From NCBI GenBank assembly GCA_902801325.1, contig CADCHQ010000019.1:1-64000 (forward strand): DNA of 64,000 bases. The letters run 5' to 3'. Shown here one piece after another: positions 51,438-61,039 of the stretch; the first letter of the stretch is position 1, and each line of letters starts with the position of its first letter. The DNA comes from an uncultured Bacteroidales bacterium (GTDB lineage: Bacteria; Bacteroidota; Bacteroidia; Bacteroidales; Bacteroidaceae). The notes beneath the pieces were generated by a model. The model was not told the DNA's origin. It saw nothing but the letters and a program-made list of their open reading frames with translations, and did no database searches. Position numbers and translations under genes: made by a program.

Positions 51438-52857
51438 ATTATTTAAGGATACAGCCATCTATGGCATGTCGAGCATCATAGGGCGATTCCTCAATTATCT
51501 GCTCGTACCCCTCTACACCCACTACATGCCCACCGAATCGGGCGACTACGGCATTTCGACCAATGTCTATGCCTACACGGCACTCATTCTGGTGCTGCTG
51601 ACCTTCGGCATGGAGACAACGCTGTTCCGATTTGCCAATGAGCCCATCCCCGACCCTTCCGCAAGGGAAGGGAGGTGGCCCGACACGGTATTCTCAACGG
51701 GCTTTGCTTGGATTGCAGGACTGACGACCTTGTTCCTGTTGTGCATCTTCGGATTCATTACGCCTATTGCCGGCACGCTAGGCTATGCCGAACACCACAA
51801 TTATCTGCTGATGATGGCCGTCGTAGTGGCTATGGACGCCCTGCAGGCACTGCCCTTCTCCTACCTCCGATTCCAGAAGCGGCCCATCCGCTTTGCCTCG
51901 CTCAAGTTGTTGTTCATCTTCTTTAATATAGCCTTGAACGTGCTCTTCTTTGTCATCTTGCACAAGACGAGCGTCTTCTATGTCTTTGTCCTCAACCTCG
52001 CATGTACCAGTCTCATCTCGTTATGCTTCATCCCCGAATTGTTCAAGATACAATGGCACTTCGACTGGGGTTTGCTAAAGCGCATGCTCAGCTATTCGTG
52101 GCCTATACTCATCCTGGGTGTGGCGGGCAATCTGAATCAGGTGGCCGACAAGATTATGTTCCCACTCGTCTATCCCGACAAGGCAGAAGCCAACGTGCAG
52201 TTGGGCATCTATGGCGGCTGTGTGAAGATAGCCATGATTATGGCCATGATTACCCAGGCCTTCCGTTATGCCTACGAACCCATCGTCTTTGCCAAGGCCA
52301 AGGACAAGGACAGCACGGAGTACTATGCTGTGGCCATGAAGTATTTCCTCATCTTCACCCTGCTGGCATTCCTCTGTGTCATGGGCTACATCGACGTGCT
52401 GCAACTCATCCTCGGCAAGGGTTATCGCGAAGGAATGGGTGTGGTACCTATCGTTATGGTAGCTGAAATCATGATGGGTGTGTATTTCAATCTCTCGTTC
52501 TGGTACAAGCTCATCGATAAGACCATTTACGGAGCTTGGTTCTCGCTGGCTGGATGCGCTGTGCTCTTAGCCGTCAACTACTTCTTTATTCCGCAATACA
52601 GTTATATGGCTTGCGCCTGGGGAGGAGTGGCTGGCTATGGAACGGCAATGGTGCTTTCGTACATCGTTGGACAGGTGAAGAATCCCATCCCCTACCCCAT
52701 GAAGAGCATCATGGTTTATGTGCTCATGACTGCCCTGTTCTATGCCGTCATGCACTTCACCTCTGGGTGGCACTTGGCACTTCGCCTGCTCATAAACACC
52801 CTGCTGATATTACTATTCTGTGCTTATGTTTATTGGCACGAAATCAGGAAAAGGTAA
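51370..52857 (+). CDS. Polysaccharide flippase (Wzx/MATE-like) with element-derived N-terminus
   Basis: 495 residues with about 12-14 transmembrane helices. The family start is recognisable as LFKDTAIYGMSSIIGRFLNY and LLVPLYTHYM from residue 24; LILGVAGNLNQVADKIMFPL is the second conserved block. It moves lipid-linked oligosaccharides across the inner membrane. The first 23 residues (MKNTQSAKVTTNSSRGGKG and a short linker) are encoded by element C and replace the usual start. A half-element also lies in frame at 51654-51672, read as IPDPSAREGRWPD in the loop after TLFRFANE. Confidence 0.82.
   Translation: MMKNTQSAKVTTNSSRGGKGLGVLFKDTAIYGMSSIIGRFLNYLLVPLYTHYMPTESGDYGISTNVYAYTALILVLLTFGMETTLFRFANEPIPDPSAREGRWPDTVFSTGFAWIAGLTTLFLLCIFGFITPIAGTLGYAEHHNYLLMMAVVVAMDALQALPFSYLRFQKRPIRFASLKLLFIFFNIALNVLFFVILHKTSVFYVFVLNLACTSLISLCFIPELFKIQWHFDWGLLKRMLSYSWPILILGVAGNLNQVADKIMFPLVYPDKAEANVQLGIYGGCVKIAMIMAMITQAFRYAYEPIVFAKAKDKDSTEYYAVAMKYFLIFTLLAFLCVMGYIDVLQLILGKGYREGMGVVPIVMVAEIMMGVYFNLSFWYKLIDKTIYGAWFSLAGCAVLLAVNYFFIPQYSYMACAWGGVAGYGTAMVLSYIVGQVKNPIPYPMKSIMVYVLMTALFYAVMHFTSGWHLALRLLINTLLILLFCAYVYWHEIRKR
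51654..51672 (+). repeat. GC-rich palindrome half-element, in frame in the flippase gene
   Basis: CCCTTCC (51654-51660) and GGAAGGG (51666-51672) around GCAAG. It encodes DPSAREG in an extramembrane loop. Confidence 0.65.
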
Positions 52858-52859
52858 TC

Positions 52860-52933
52860 GTGCAATTGTCCAATTGTTCAATTGCAAAATCATCAAATTG
52901 TCAAATCGAGCAATCGTCAAATCGTCAAATAGA
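52860..52933. repeat. CAATTGT/CAAATCGT low-complexity tract
   Basis: Ten or so imperfect units of CAATTGTC, CAAATTGTC and CAAATCGTC fill the gap between the flippase and phosphoesterase genes. No coding role. Confidence 0.8.
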
Positions 52934-52935
52934 GT

Positions 52936-54297
52936 ATGGATAGACGTGAATTTCTAAAGGCCTCAGCATTGGTTACTGCGGCATTGGCCACAAGTGATTT
53001 AGCACAGGCAAACGAAATCTTACAGGATATTCCTCCCCATCACGGGGGAGGTCAGGAGGGGGCTGTAGAGGACATTAAGAAACTTTTAGCCTCAGCCCCT
53101 ATGCTTCAGAACTATGCCGAGACGTCCATAGGTGTGGCGTTTGCCGTAAGCGATTTGGCCAACGGATATGTCATCTATGGCGAAAAGCCTGACCTAAGCG
53201 ATGGGCGGAAGGTCATGTGTGGAGGATACCGCACAACGGACCTCGACGACCGTGTGGTAAGGGTTCGCCTGACAGGCCTGAAGCCTTCCACAACCTACTA
53301 CTACCGCATTGGAGCCGATCGCATCCAATACAAGGGAGGATACAACTTTAAGATAACAGGCAACGAAGAGGATGACCGCATCTATCACTTCACTACAGCA
53401 GGAAAGAATAGCCGTGCTCACTTCTGCGTCATCAATGACACGCATGTCAAGTGGGAAGCCATCGACCGAGCCATCGAGAAGATAGCCCAACTGACGCCTT
53501 CCTGCGTCATTTGGAACGGCGATGCAAGCAATGTGGAGGAGACCATAGAGGCACAGACACGTATCTTCCTTACGCCAGAAATCAAGCGCAAGGACTATGC
53601 CAGCCAGACGCCCTATCTCTTCTGTCCGGGCAATCATGACCTGCGTGGTATGGCCAATCGCCATCTCGAGCGTGTGTGGATGTATCGTCAACCCGAAGAA
53701 CGCATAAGCCGTGACTGGGATTTAGGCCGAAACTTCGCCGTACGCATGGGCGATATTGCCATGATAGGACTCGACACAGGTGAGGACAAGATGGACACGA
53801 ATCCCAAGTTTGCAGGCACCTTCAACAGCAAGGCCTATCGCGAGGCACAAACCGAGTGGTTGCGCGACGCCCTACGCCAGCCCGAGATTGCCAAAGCCCC
53901 TTATCTGGTGGCCTTCTGCCATATACCTCTCTTCGATCCCAATCCCAAGCGCAACCCTGGCGACATTAGTCCTGCTGACACCGACCCGCAGTACAGCACC
54001 GACTATGCCATGTGGCAACGCACCTGCGCTCAGTTGTGGACTCCCCTCCTCGAAAAGGCTCACTGCCAACTCATCATCACCGCCCATCAGCACCAATATC
54101 GCTACGACGAACCCACAGCCTCGCGTCCTTGGGCACAAATCGTAGGTGGAGGGCCTAATACAGATATCACGAAAAAACGTGAATATCCAACTGTAATCGA
54201 AGGCGAAGTTAAGGACAATCAACTGCACATCACCATCCACAACGTGCTTTCTGGCGAAGTGGTGCAGACTTTCGCCTTCAGTAAGAGGAAGAAGTAA
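52936..54297 (+). CDS. Exported calcineurin-like metallophosphoesterase with Tat-type signal
   Basis: 453 residues. The N-terminus MDRREFLKASALVTAALATS has the RREFLK twin-arginine pattern. A fibronectin-like purple-acid-phosphatase N-domain (RVRLTGLKPSTTYYYRIGAD) precedes the catalytic domain. The metal ligands are CVINDTHVKWE, VIWNGDASN, FCPGNHDLRG, VAFCHIPLF and ITAHQHQYRYDE. It should hydrolyse a phosphoester in the periplasm. A GC-rich half-element is inserted in frame just after the signal region (53032-53063, read as PPHHGGGQEGAVED). Confidence 0.85.
   Translation: MDRREFLKASALVTAALATSDLAQANEILQDIPPHHGGGQEGAVEDIKKLLASAPMLQNYAETSIGVAFAVSDLANGYVIYGEKPDLSDGRKVMCGGYRTTDLDDRVVRVRLTGLKPSTTYYYRIGADRIQYKGGYNFKITGNEEDDRIYHFTTAGKNSRAHFCVINDTHVKWEAIDRAIEKIAQLTPSCVIWNGDASNVEETIEAQTRIFLTPEIKRKDYASQTPYLFCPGNHDLRGMANRHLERVWMYRQPEERISRDWDLGRNFAVRMGDIAMIGLDTGEDKMDTNPKFAGTFNSKAYREAQTEWLRDALRQPEIAKAPYLVAFCHIPLFDPNPKRNPGDISPADTDPQYSTDYAMWQRTCAQLWTPLLEKAHCQLIITAHQHQYRYDEPTASRPWAQIVGGGPNTDITKKREYPTVIEGEVKDNQLHITIHNVLSGEVVQTFAFSKRKK
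53032..53063 (+). repeat. GC-rich palindrome half-element, in frame in the phosphoesterase gene
   Basis: CCTCCCC (53032-53038) and GGGGAGG (53045-53051), then TCAGGAGGGGGCT. Same family and reading phase as the element-encoded N-terminus of tyrS. Confidence 0.7.
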
Positions 54298-54520
54298 TTC
54301 GGCTTCTGCATAAAAGAAAGACTCGGCGATTGTCGGAAGCCTTAGGCCTTTGGAAAATAAGGCATAGGTTCAATTCGAATCAAACCTATATTCAACAGCA
54401 ATCGAACCTACGTTCAAGGCGACTCGAACCTATGTTCGTTTGCAATCGAGCCTAAGGGCTTCGGACGGAAGGCCTAAGGGCTTCGCGAATAAGGCAATTG
54501 TTCGTTTGGAGTCGAACACG
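54298..54520. repeat. GAACCTA/CCTAAGG-type intergenic repeat tract
   Basis: Imperfect units of AATCGAACCTA(T/C)GTTC alternate with GCCTAAGGGCTTCG. Related units occur at 44310-44420. No gene or promoter seen. Confidence 0.65.
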
Positions 54521-54557
54521 AAAAAGGCACTCGCAACACAAAGTTTGCGGGTGCCTT
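54521..54557 (-). terminator. Terminator of the S46 peptidase gene
   Basis: On the minus strand AAGGCACCCGCAA pairs with TTGCGAGTGCCTT and is followed by T residues. Confidence 0.8.
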
Positions 54558-54590
54558 GCTTATAATAATCCAGAGGATTCTACAATAGTC

Positions 54591-56729
54591 TTACAGCCCT
54601 ATTTCCTTGATGAGGCGGTCGGCCTTACCCCACTTGTCGATGAGGTAGAGCACGAAGCGAATGTCCACACCAATACAGCGCTGGAGGTCGGGATTAAAGG
54701 TGATGTCGCCCGACATTGCTTCCCAGTTGCCGTCGAAAGCAAGACCTATCAACTCGCCTTTACCATTGAACATCGGTGAACCCGAATTGCCACCCGTGAT
54801 GTCATTATTGGAAAGGAAGCAGAGATGGAGGTCGTTGTCCTTCTTGTCGGCATACCGACCGAAGTCGCGCTTCTTTATCAATGAGATGATGTCCTCTTCC
54901 AAAGCATAATCCTCAATTTCACCCTGCTTGGCGGCCTTGTCCAGAAGGCTTTGGGCATTGGTGTAGTAGTCGAAGTGCTGACTGCCTGCGGTGTAGTCCT
55001 GAATATAACCATAAGAGAGACGAAGCGAGAAGTTGGCGTCGCTGTAATGAGGGGTCTCTTGGTCGCGTTCCAGTATGGCCTGCGTCAGCATGTGCTCGTT
55101 GTAGTCGATGGTCTGGCGATCGCCACGAATGCGTCTTGCAATATCGGTCTGGAAGTTGCGAACGCCCTCGTAATACTTGAACATAGGATCGTTGTCACGC
55201 ATCGTGCTGTCTGCCACCCACTTATCGAGGCAACTGATGTCGGTCAAGGCAGTCTTAGAGAAGATGTCGTGGGCGTATGCCTTCGTGTCGCCCTTGAAGA
55301 GGCTGTCGATATCATTATAGATGGAAGGCAGATAATCCTTACCCACTTGCTCACGATAATTGGCGAGCAGGACAGCCATCGTCTCCTCATCGACACGTGC
55401 GTCATAGTCCTTGTAGAAGGCCTGCAGTTGTTCGCGGGTGTGAGCAATCTCTGTCGAATCCATATCATTAGGCTTCGAGGCAAGGATAGCAGCCACGCGA
55501 CGCAGTTCGATACCGCGCAGGAAGGTCTCTGAGAAGAAACCATAAGCCCGTATCGGTTCGAATCGATTGCCGTAAGCCTTAGAGAGTTCGTCGAACATCG
55601 AGCCAAAGCGAGCCTTAAGACCTGCGTTCTTGCCATACCAACGGCGGATGTTCTCTTCCAACTCCTGCTTCTGGCCAATGACATTCAATTCCCCAACGGC
55701 CTTGTTCATACCTATCGAGTTCTTCCAGTAATTGGCCGAGGAGGCAAACTTCGAGGCATACTTGATGGCGATAGCGCGGTCGCTGTCCATCCATTTCTTC
55801 CAAACTTCCTGCTTCTTGCCTCGCACGTCAATCATCGAAACGTTGGTCCCATCCACGCGTTCGCGAATGCCATAGGACGAGAGATAGCGGTCGGTGGAAC
55901 CCGGATAACCTACCGTCATGCAATAGTCGCCTGGCTGGAAGCCATCGATGCAAACCTTTGCATACCGCTTAGCCTTCAAGGGTACATTGTCCTTCGAGTA
56001 TTCGGCAGGATTGCCGTCCTTGTCGGCATAGATGCGAAAGACGCTGAAGTCGCATGTCTGGCGAGGCCACATCCAGTTGTCAGTATCGCCTCCGAACTTG
56101 CCTAAAGTCTGCGTGGGAGTGAAGACAAGGCGAATGTCGTTATATACCTTATATATAGACACAAAGTAAGCATTGCCTCCATAGTATGACCTAATAAGGC
56201 AATAGCGGTCGGGATTGGCTTTAGTGTATTCCTTCTCCACAGCCGACATCACGCTATCCAGATTCTCATAGTCAAGTTGCTTAGGCTCAACCGTGGGATT
56301 GGCACGATAGATGGAATCCATTGCCATCATCACCCTGCTGGTGCACTCTTCTGTGCGGTCGAGGAAACGCACGAAGAAGCCCTGTACAGGTCGTTCCTCT
56401 TCATAACTCTTAGCTGCAAAGCCGTTCTTCAGGATATCGTCCTCAGGCGTCGAAAGCTTCTGTATGCCAGAGAATCCACAATGATGATTGGTGAACACGA
56501 GGCCTTCAGGACTTACGACTACTCCCGAACAGAAGTCGCAGAAGTCAACCACGCAATCCTTAAGGCTTTCGCCCTCGGGATTATAGAGTTCGAGGGGACT
56601 CAACTGCAGGCCTAAGCCCTTCATCACATCGGCTGTTTGTTGGTCGATTCGATTCAGCATCCACATGCCTTCGTCGGCTTTGGACACCATGCTGCACAAG
56701 AGCAGCAGGGGTAAGATTAAATTCTTCAT
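54591..56729 (-). CDS. S46-family dipeptidyl-peptidase, DPP7-like
   Basis: 712 residues, normal S46 length, signal peptide MKNLILPLLLLCSMVSKA. The catalytic His is in LVFTNHHCGF and the Ser in ITGGNSGSPMFNGKGEL. The S1 pocket segment reads LAFDGNWEAMSGD; a Gly at this point is typical of DPP7 (hydrophobic P1), whereas DPP11 has Arg and prefers acidic residues. The enzyme removes dipeptides from the N-terminus of peptides in the periplasm, feeding peptide-based growth. It is the last gene of the run helicase - M50-like - S46 on the minus strand. Confidence 0.88.
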   Translation of the reverse strand: MKNLILPLLLLCSMVSKADEGMWMLNRIDQQTADVMKGLGLQLSPLELYNPEGESLKDCVVDFCDFCSGVVVSPEGLVFTNHHCGFSGIQKLSTPEDDILKNGFAAKSYEEERPVQGFFVRFLDRTEECTSRVMMAMDSIYRANPTVEPKQLDYENLDSVMSAVEKEYTKANPDRYCLIRSYYGGNAYFVSIYKVYNDIRLVFTPTQTLGKFGGDTDNWMWPRQTCDFSVFRIYADKDGNPAEYSKDNVPLKAKRYAKVCIDGFQPGDYCMTVGYPGSTDRYLSSYGIRERVDGTNVSMIDVRGKKQEVWKKWMDSDRAIAIKYASKFASSANYWKNSIGMNKAVGELNVIGQKQELEENIRRWYGKNAGLKARFGSMFDELSKAYGNRFEPIRAYGFFSETFLRGIELRRVAAILASKPNDMDSTEIAHTREQLQAFYKDYDARVDEETMAVLLANYREQVGKDYLPSIYNDIDSLFKGDTKAYAHDIFSKTALTDISCLDKWVADSTMRDNDPMFKYYEGVRNFQTDIARRIRGDRQTIDYNEHMLTQAILERDQETPHYSDANFSLRLSYGYIQDYTAGSQHFDYYTNAQSLLDKAAKQGEIEDYALEEDIISLIKKRDFGRYADKKDNDLHLCFLSNNDITGGNSGSPMFNGKGELIGLAFDGNWEAMSGDITFNPDLQRCIGVDIRFVLYLIDKWGKADRLIKEIGL

Positions 56730-56741
56730 ATCTATTGTTTG

Positions 56742-57311
56742 TTAGTTTTCTTGCGAAGTGTTCCTAATCGTTCTGATTTCCTTCTCGAAGTTCTGAGGGA
56801 TGCCTTTCCTCACGGCGATAGCGATGCAAACGATCATCACCAGCAGGGCTACTATGCTGACTAGGTAGGCAGGATAGTCATGCGTGAAATTGAATAGAAA
56901 TTTCGTGACATCATCACCCTCTGGAGTCCGACCACTCATATAGAAGAAAGGAATAATGACCCAAGCCATCAGAGAACCAAAGGGAACGAGTGTGACGAAA
57001 CCTGAAAAGATGCGGTAGAACGAATTCTTTATCTCGCGACGATACAGGAGCATGTACAGCACAGCCAGAATAAGGGGAAACAGCATGCCATTGAGGTGCA
57101 TCCAACGGTCGGAAACATCTGTCCAATTGCCTCCACCATAACTGACATGAGCCGAGGCGATACTGAAGTCGGTAACATCTGCATCTACTGACCAAAGAAC
57201 GATTACATGGCCAAACTCGTGCAGAATTATATATAGGAATACACTGAATAAGGCCGCAGGGACAAGCAAACGAAGGGCCTTCCCAACTTTCTCTCTTTTC
57301 AAGTTCTCCAT
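56742..57311 (-). CDS. M50-like membrane protein with HExxH motif
   Basis: 189 residues and about four transmembrane helices. LYIILHEFGHVIVLW near residue 30 contains HExGH, as in site-2-type and M50-like zinc proteases. The second metal ligand (usually D/N in a later helix) may be in HLNGMLFPLILAV. It lies 2 nt downstream of the helicase stop and 12 nt before the S46 gene. It may be an intramembrane protease or a degenerate relative; the substrate is unknown. Confidence 0.6.
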   Translation of the reverse strand: MENLKREKVGKALRLLVPAALFSVFLYIILHEFGHVIVLWSVDADVTDFSIASAHVSYGGGNWTDVSDRWMHLNGMLFPLILAVLYMLLYRREIKNSFYRIFSGFVTLVPFGSLMAWVIIPFFYMSGRTPEGDDVTKFLFNFTHDYPAYLVSIVALLVMIVCIAIAVRKGIPQNFEKEIRTIRNTSQEN

Positions 57312-57313
57312 AT

Positions 57314-59257
57314 TTATTTCTTCAAATCGGGATGGAGAAATTTCATCCAGTCTTCTTTCTTAAACTTCTTACCTCTTGGTTCTGTATAGCCACGCTCTTC
57401 CCGACTGGCTTTCTTCTTTTTACCTTTTTTCTCGGGCTTGGCGGGTGTGTCAAAGAAGTCGGTAGGATACTGCTCCTTCAGCCTGTCCTTCTTATCTTTC
57501 TTCTTGGTCGAAGAGTTCTCCTCCCTACGGGAAGAGCGGGAAGAGGGACCTCTGTCGGCATAGTCAACCACAATCTCACGACCCTTTACGCGAGTGCCTT
57601 TCAATCCTTTCATGACGCGGTCGGCATCCTCTTCTGCCACCTCCACAAAGGAGATGTTCTTCAGCAAGTCTATGCGACCAATCTCCACCTTTTGTCCCTT
57701 TACCTTATCATTGATGAGCTTAATAATCTCCTTGGCAAAGAAGCCGTCTATCTTACTCACAGAAAGGAACAGTCTGGTGTAACCTTCTTCCGCAAAACGG
57801 TCACCCTTTTTGCGTTTGCCTTTAGCCTTTTGTCCTTCACCTTTGGACTTGCTTTCGCTTACCTCTTCTATCTCAGGTGCATTGGCATAGTAACGAAGGA
57901 AACGTCCGAATTCTCGGCTCAGGAGACGCTTCACGATGTCGTCCTTCTCCAACCAAGCCCAACGCCTCGTTACCTCTTCCATGAAGGGGGCAATTTGTTC
58001 TTCGTCAACCTCCACTCGTTCTATCTCGTCGATGACATGATAGAGTTGCTTGCCACAGATTTCCTTTGGTTCGGGCAAAGACTGGCGCACGAACTCCTTC
58101 TGTATCACTTGCTCTATCTGCTTGATTTTATGCTTCTCGCGAATGTGCACAATACTTATCGAGGTGCCTTTCTTGCCTGCTCGACCCGTGCGCCCACTGC
58201 GATGGGTGTAATATTCCACATCATCAGGCATACCATAGTTGATAACATGTGTGAGGTCGTCAACATCCAAGCCACGTGCCGCCACATCAGTGGCAACAAG
58301 CAATTGGATGCGATGCTGACGGAAACGCTGCATGGTTAGGTCACGTTGCTGTTGACTAAGGTCGCCATGCAGGGCATCAGCATTATAGCCGTCACGAATG
58401 AGGGCATCAGCAATCTCCTGAGTCTCCATGCGTGTACGACAGAAGATGATAGCATATATCCTCGGATAGTAATCAACAACACGTTTCAAGGCCAGATACT
58501 TATCTTTGGCTTGCACCATGTAATAGACGTGATTCACGTTCTCCGCACCTTCATTGCGACTGCCTATCTGTATCTCATGCGAATCCTTGAGATATTTCTG
58601 GGCAATGCGTTCTATCTCACGGCTCATCGTGGCAGAGAACAGTAATGTGCGATGACTCTCTGGAACACCCTCAAGAATGGTATCCAAATCCTCTTGGAAT
58701 CCCATCGACAACATCTCGTCGGCCTCATCTAGTACCAAATAACGCACGTTGTCCAGCACGGCCACCTTCTTCCTCGTCATCAAGTCCACCAATCGGCCAG
58801 GCGTAGCCACAATGATGTCAACCCCATGCTTCAAAGCACGAATCTGGGGCTCTATGTTTGCTCCACCATAGACGGCGAGGATGCGAACTTCGGGCAAGTA
58901 CTTAGCAAAGCCCTGCAAGTCGTCAGCAATTTGTAGGCAAAGTTCACGTGTAGGACTCAGGATGATCATGCTCGGATGGTCGGACCTCTTGAAGAAGTCC
59001 AACGGCTCGGAATAATCGGAGTTATCGGAGTATTCGGAATATTCCGACAATTCAGTCACCAACCGTTGCAACAAAGGCAGTCCATATGCTGCGGTCTTGC
59101 CTGTACCCGTTTGAGCCAACGCTACGAGGTCGCGTTCTTCACTGCCTAACAGCCAGGGAATCACCTGTTCCTGCACGGGCATAGGATGTTCGTAACCTTG
59201 TTCAGCAATGGCCTGTAATAGTTCTTGTCTGAGGCCTAGTTCCTTGAAATCTGTCAT
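57314..59257 (-). CDS. DEAD-box RNA helicase with DbpA-like C-domain
   Basis: 647 residues. The motifs are VALAQTGTGKTAAYGL (I), SPTRELCLQ (Ia), ATPGRLVDL (Ib), LVLDEADEML (II), LFSATMS (III) and HRSGRTGRAGKKG (VI). After about residue 440 a DbpA-type RNA-binding domain follows (RLFLSVSKIDGFFAKEIIKL, VAEEDADRVMKGLKG), then a Lys-rich tail. It unwinds RNA in ribosome assembly or decay. A low-complexity in-frame insert, EYSEYSDNSDYSEP (59003-59044), lies between motifs I and Ia and matches simple repeats in intergenic DNA at 33632-33690. Confidence 0.93.
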   Translation of the reverse strand: MTDFKELGLRQELLQAIAEQGYEHPMPVQEQVIPWLLGSEERDLVALAQTGTGKTAAYGLPLLQRLVTELSEYSEYSDNSDYSEPLDFFKRSDHPSMIILSPTRELCLQIADDLQGFAKYLPEVRILAVYGGANIEPQIRALKHGVDIIVATPGRLVDLMTRKKVAVLDNVRYLVLDEADEMLSMGFQEDLDTILEGVPESHRTLLFSATMSREIERIAQKYLKDSHEIQIGSRNEGAENVNHVYYMVQAKDKYLALKRVVDYYPRIYAIIFCRTRMETQEIADALIRDGYNADALHGDLSQQQRDLTMQRFRQHRIQLLVATDVAARGLDVDDLTHVINYGMPDDVEYYTHRSGRTGRAGKKGTSISIVHIREKHKIKQIEQVIQKEFVRQSLPEPKEICGKQLYHVIDEIERVEVDEEQIAPFMEEVTRRWAWLEKDDIVKRLLSREFGRFLRYYANAPEIEEVSESKSKGEGQKAKGKRKKGDRFAEEGYTRLFLSVSKIDGFFAKEIIKLINDKVKGQKVEIGRIDLLKNISFVEVAEEDADRVMKGLKGTRVKGREIVVDYADRGPSSRSSRREENSSTKKKDKKDRLKEQYPTDFFDTPAKPEKKGKKKKASREERGYTEPRGKKFKKEDWMKFLHPDLKK

Positions 59258-59357
59258 ACTTTTAAATTAGAATAAATAACGCGCAAAGACAAGACCAAAC
59301 GAGTGCAGAAAACTCGTTTTTTGCCGAGATACAAGCTTGTCTTCGCCGATTTTTCGG

Positions 59358-59396
59358 CAAAGGTACGATAAAATTCGGATTAAATCCGTACATTTG
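59358..59396. promoter_or_regulatory. Divergent promoter pair with a central palindrome
   Basis: TACCTTTG on the minus strand (59365-59358, toward the helicase) and TACATTTG on the plus strand (59389-59396, toward the PfkB kinase). Between them is the 13-bp palindrome CGGATTAAATCCG (59376-59388). A regulator bound there could control both genes. Confidence 0.55.
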
Positions 59397-59413
59397 CAGA
59401 AAATAATACTATT

Positions 59414-60349
59414 ATGCGCAAGATTACGGGGATGGGTGAAACCATCATGGACATACTCTTCCGAAACGGGCAACCAGTGGCGGCTGTACCTGGAGGAAGT
59501 TGCTTTAACTCCATAATCTCTATTGGACGGACGGGACTTCCATGCCGGTTTATTGGCTATACGGGACAAGATCGTGTAGGACAAAATACGCAAGCATTCC
59601 TATTAAAAAATGGCGTATCCATCGACGATTTTGAAGTTCGAGAAGGAGAGAAGAGTTCCATCTCATTGGCCTTCCTCGACGAGAATGGCGATGCTACTTA
59701 TCAGTTCTACAAAGACGTTCCTCATGTACGCAAGAACTGGACTACACCCGAGTTCCAGCGCGATGATGTGCTGCTCTTCGGTTCCTATTATGCAATATGT
59801 GAAGGCATGCGTCCACAAGTAGAACCGACCTTGACTGCGGCTAACGAGGCGGGAGCAATCCTTTATTATGACCTCAATTTCCGCCGTCCTCATGCCCACG
59901 AACTTGAAGCCTTGTTGCCTGCTATTCACAATAATTTTCGCAAAAGCACCATTGTACGCGGTTCGGCTGATGACTTTGAGATAATGTACCAAAGTCGAAA
60001 TGCAAGGGAGATATATGAACAACATATTCGCAAATACTGCCCTTTGTTTATCTGCACGGCAGGTGCTGAAACTATTACCGTTTGCACGCCAACAAAGGCT
60101 CTCGACTTCCCAGCACCACATGTGGAGAATGCAGTAAGTACTGTCGGAGCCGGAGACAACTTCAATGCAGGATTCATCTTCGGGCTCATTAGAGAAAATT
60201 TCACACGCGACCAACTCCTAACCCTCGAACGAGATAGCTGGGAACGGCTCATTTATTACGCCACGGCTTTTGCCGCTCAAGCCTGTCAAAGTACAGACAA
60301 TTTCATTAGCACTGCCTTTGCCGAAAAGATTTTGAACTTTAAATTTTGA
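59414..60349 (+). CDS. PfkB-family carbohydrate kinase (fructokinase-like)
   Basis: 311 residues. The substrate-side motif is AVPGGSCFNSIISIGRTG, and the C-terminal signature with the catalytic Asp is STVGAGDNFNAGFIFGL. It should phosphorylate a sugar such as fructose or a keto-deoxy sugar with ATP. The sugar cannot be read from sequence. The following regulator begins 7 nt after the stop and may sense the same pathway. Confidence 0.85.
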   Translation: MRKITGMGETIMDILFRNGQPVAAVPGGSCFNSIISIGRTGLPCRFIGYTGQDRVGQNTQAFLLKNGVSIDDFEVREGEKSSISLAFLDENGDATYQFYKDVPHVRKNWTTPEFQRDDVLLFGSYYAICEGMRPQVEPTLTAANEAGAILYYDLNFRRPHAHELEALLPAIHNNFRKSTIVRGSADDFEIMYQSRNAREIYEQHIRKYCPLFICTAGAETITVCTPTKALDFPAPHVENAVSTVGAGDNFNAGFIFGLIRENFTRDQLLTLERDSWERLIYYATAFAAQACQSTDNFISTAFAEKILNFKF

Positions 60350-60356
60350 CTTGATC

Positions 60357-60944
60357 ATGATTCCACGTATAGCGATTATCGACCAAAACACCCTGGAAGC
60401 CACAGGGCTAAAGAGCATTCTTTGCGACATGGCTCCCATGGCGGATGTGAGCACGTTTACATCCGTGGAAGAGATGCTCCAAGAGGACGAATATTCCGAT
60501 GAAACCGTACGTTTTTTCCACTTCTTTGTGTCTTCACAGGAACTTATCTCACATGCCGATTTCTTTCTCCAGCGCCAACGACAAACCATCGTGCTGACAT
60601 CACAACCCATCACAGGGAAGCAATTTGAACTGTTCCATACACTTGACACCTCTCAGTTGGAACACGACTTGCTCAAGAGCATCCTCACCTTATTTGAACG
60701 AGCCCACAAGCAACGTCCCTTGCCTCAGGAAGGCAGTTCTCCCCTATCTGCTCGTGAGACTGAAGTATTGGCACTCGTTGTTAAGGGATACATTAACAAA
60801 GAAATAGCCGACCAACTGTACATCTCTCTGCCTACCGTTATCACGCATCGCAAAAACATTTGCGACAAGCTACACCTTCGTAGTGTTTCATCTCTTACAA
60901 TTTATGCCGTTACCCATGGTATCGTAAGTGCCGAAGACATTTAA
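60357..60944 (+). CDS. LuxR-type HTH regulator with degenerate receiver domain
   Basis: 195 residues from ATG 60357. The C-terminal HTH is clear: LSARETEVLALVVKGYINKE, then IADQLYISLPTVITHRKNIC. The N-terminal domain has a receiver-like start (PRIAIIDQNTLEATGLKSIL) but the strand that should carry the phospho-acceptor Asp reads FFHFFVSSQEL. Phosphorylation is therefore unlikely; it may be controlled by ligand, partner or amount. It is co-transcribed with the PfkB kinase. No cognate kinase is adjacent. Confidence 0.75.
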   Translation: MIPRIAIIDQNTLEATGLKSILCDMAPMADVSTFTSVEEMLQEDEYSDETVRFFHFFVSSQELISHADFFLQRQRQTIVLTSQPITGKQFELFHTLDTSQLEHDLLKSILTLFERAHKQRPLPQEGSSPLSARETEVLALVVKGYINKEIADQLYISLPTVITHRKNICDKLHLRSVSSLTIYAVTHGIVSAEDI

Positions 60945-61039
60945 CTCATAAGGAGAAGGGACAAATATTTCTAAATATTTCGTTCTTTCGAAAAAAATCG
61001 CTAATATTGCAGAGCAATTAACCCCAAAATACTAAAGAT

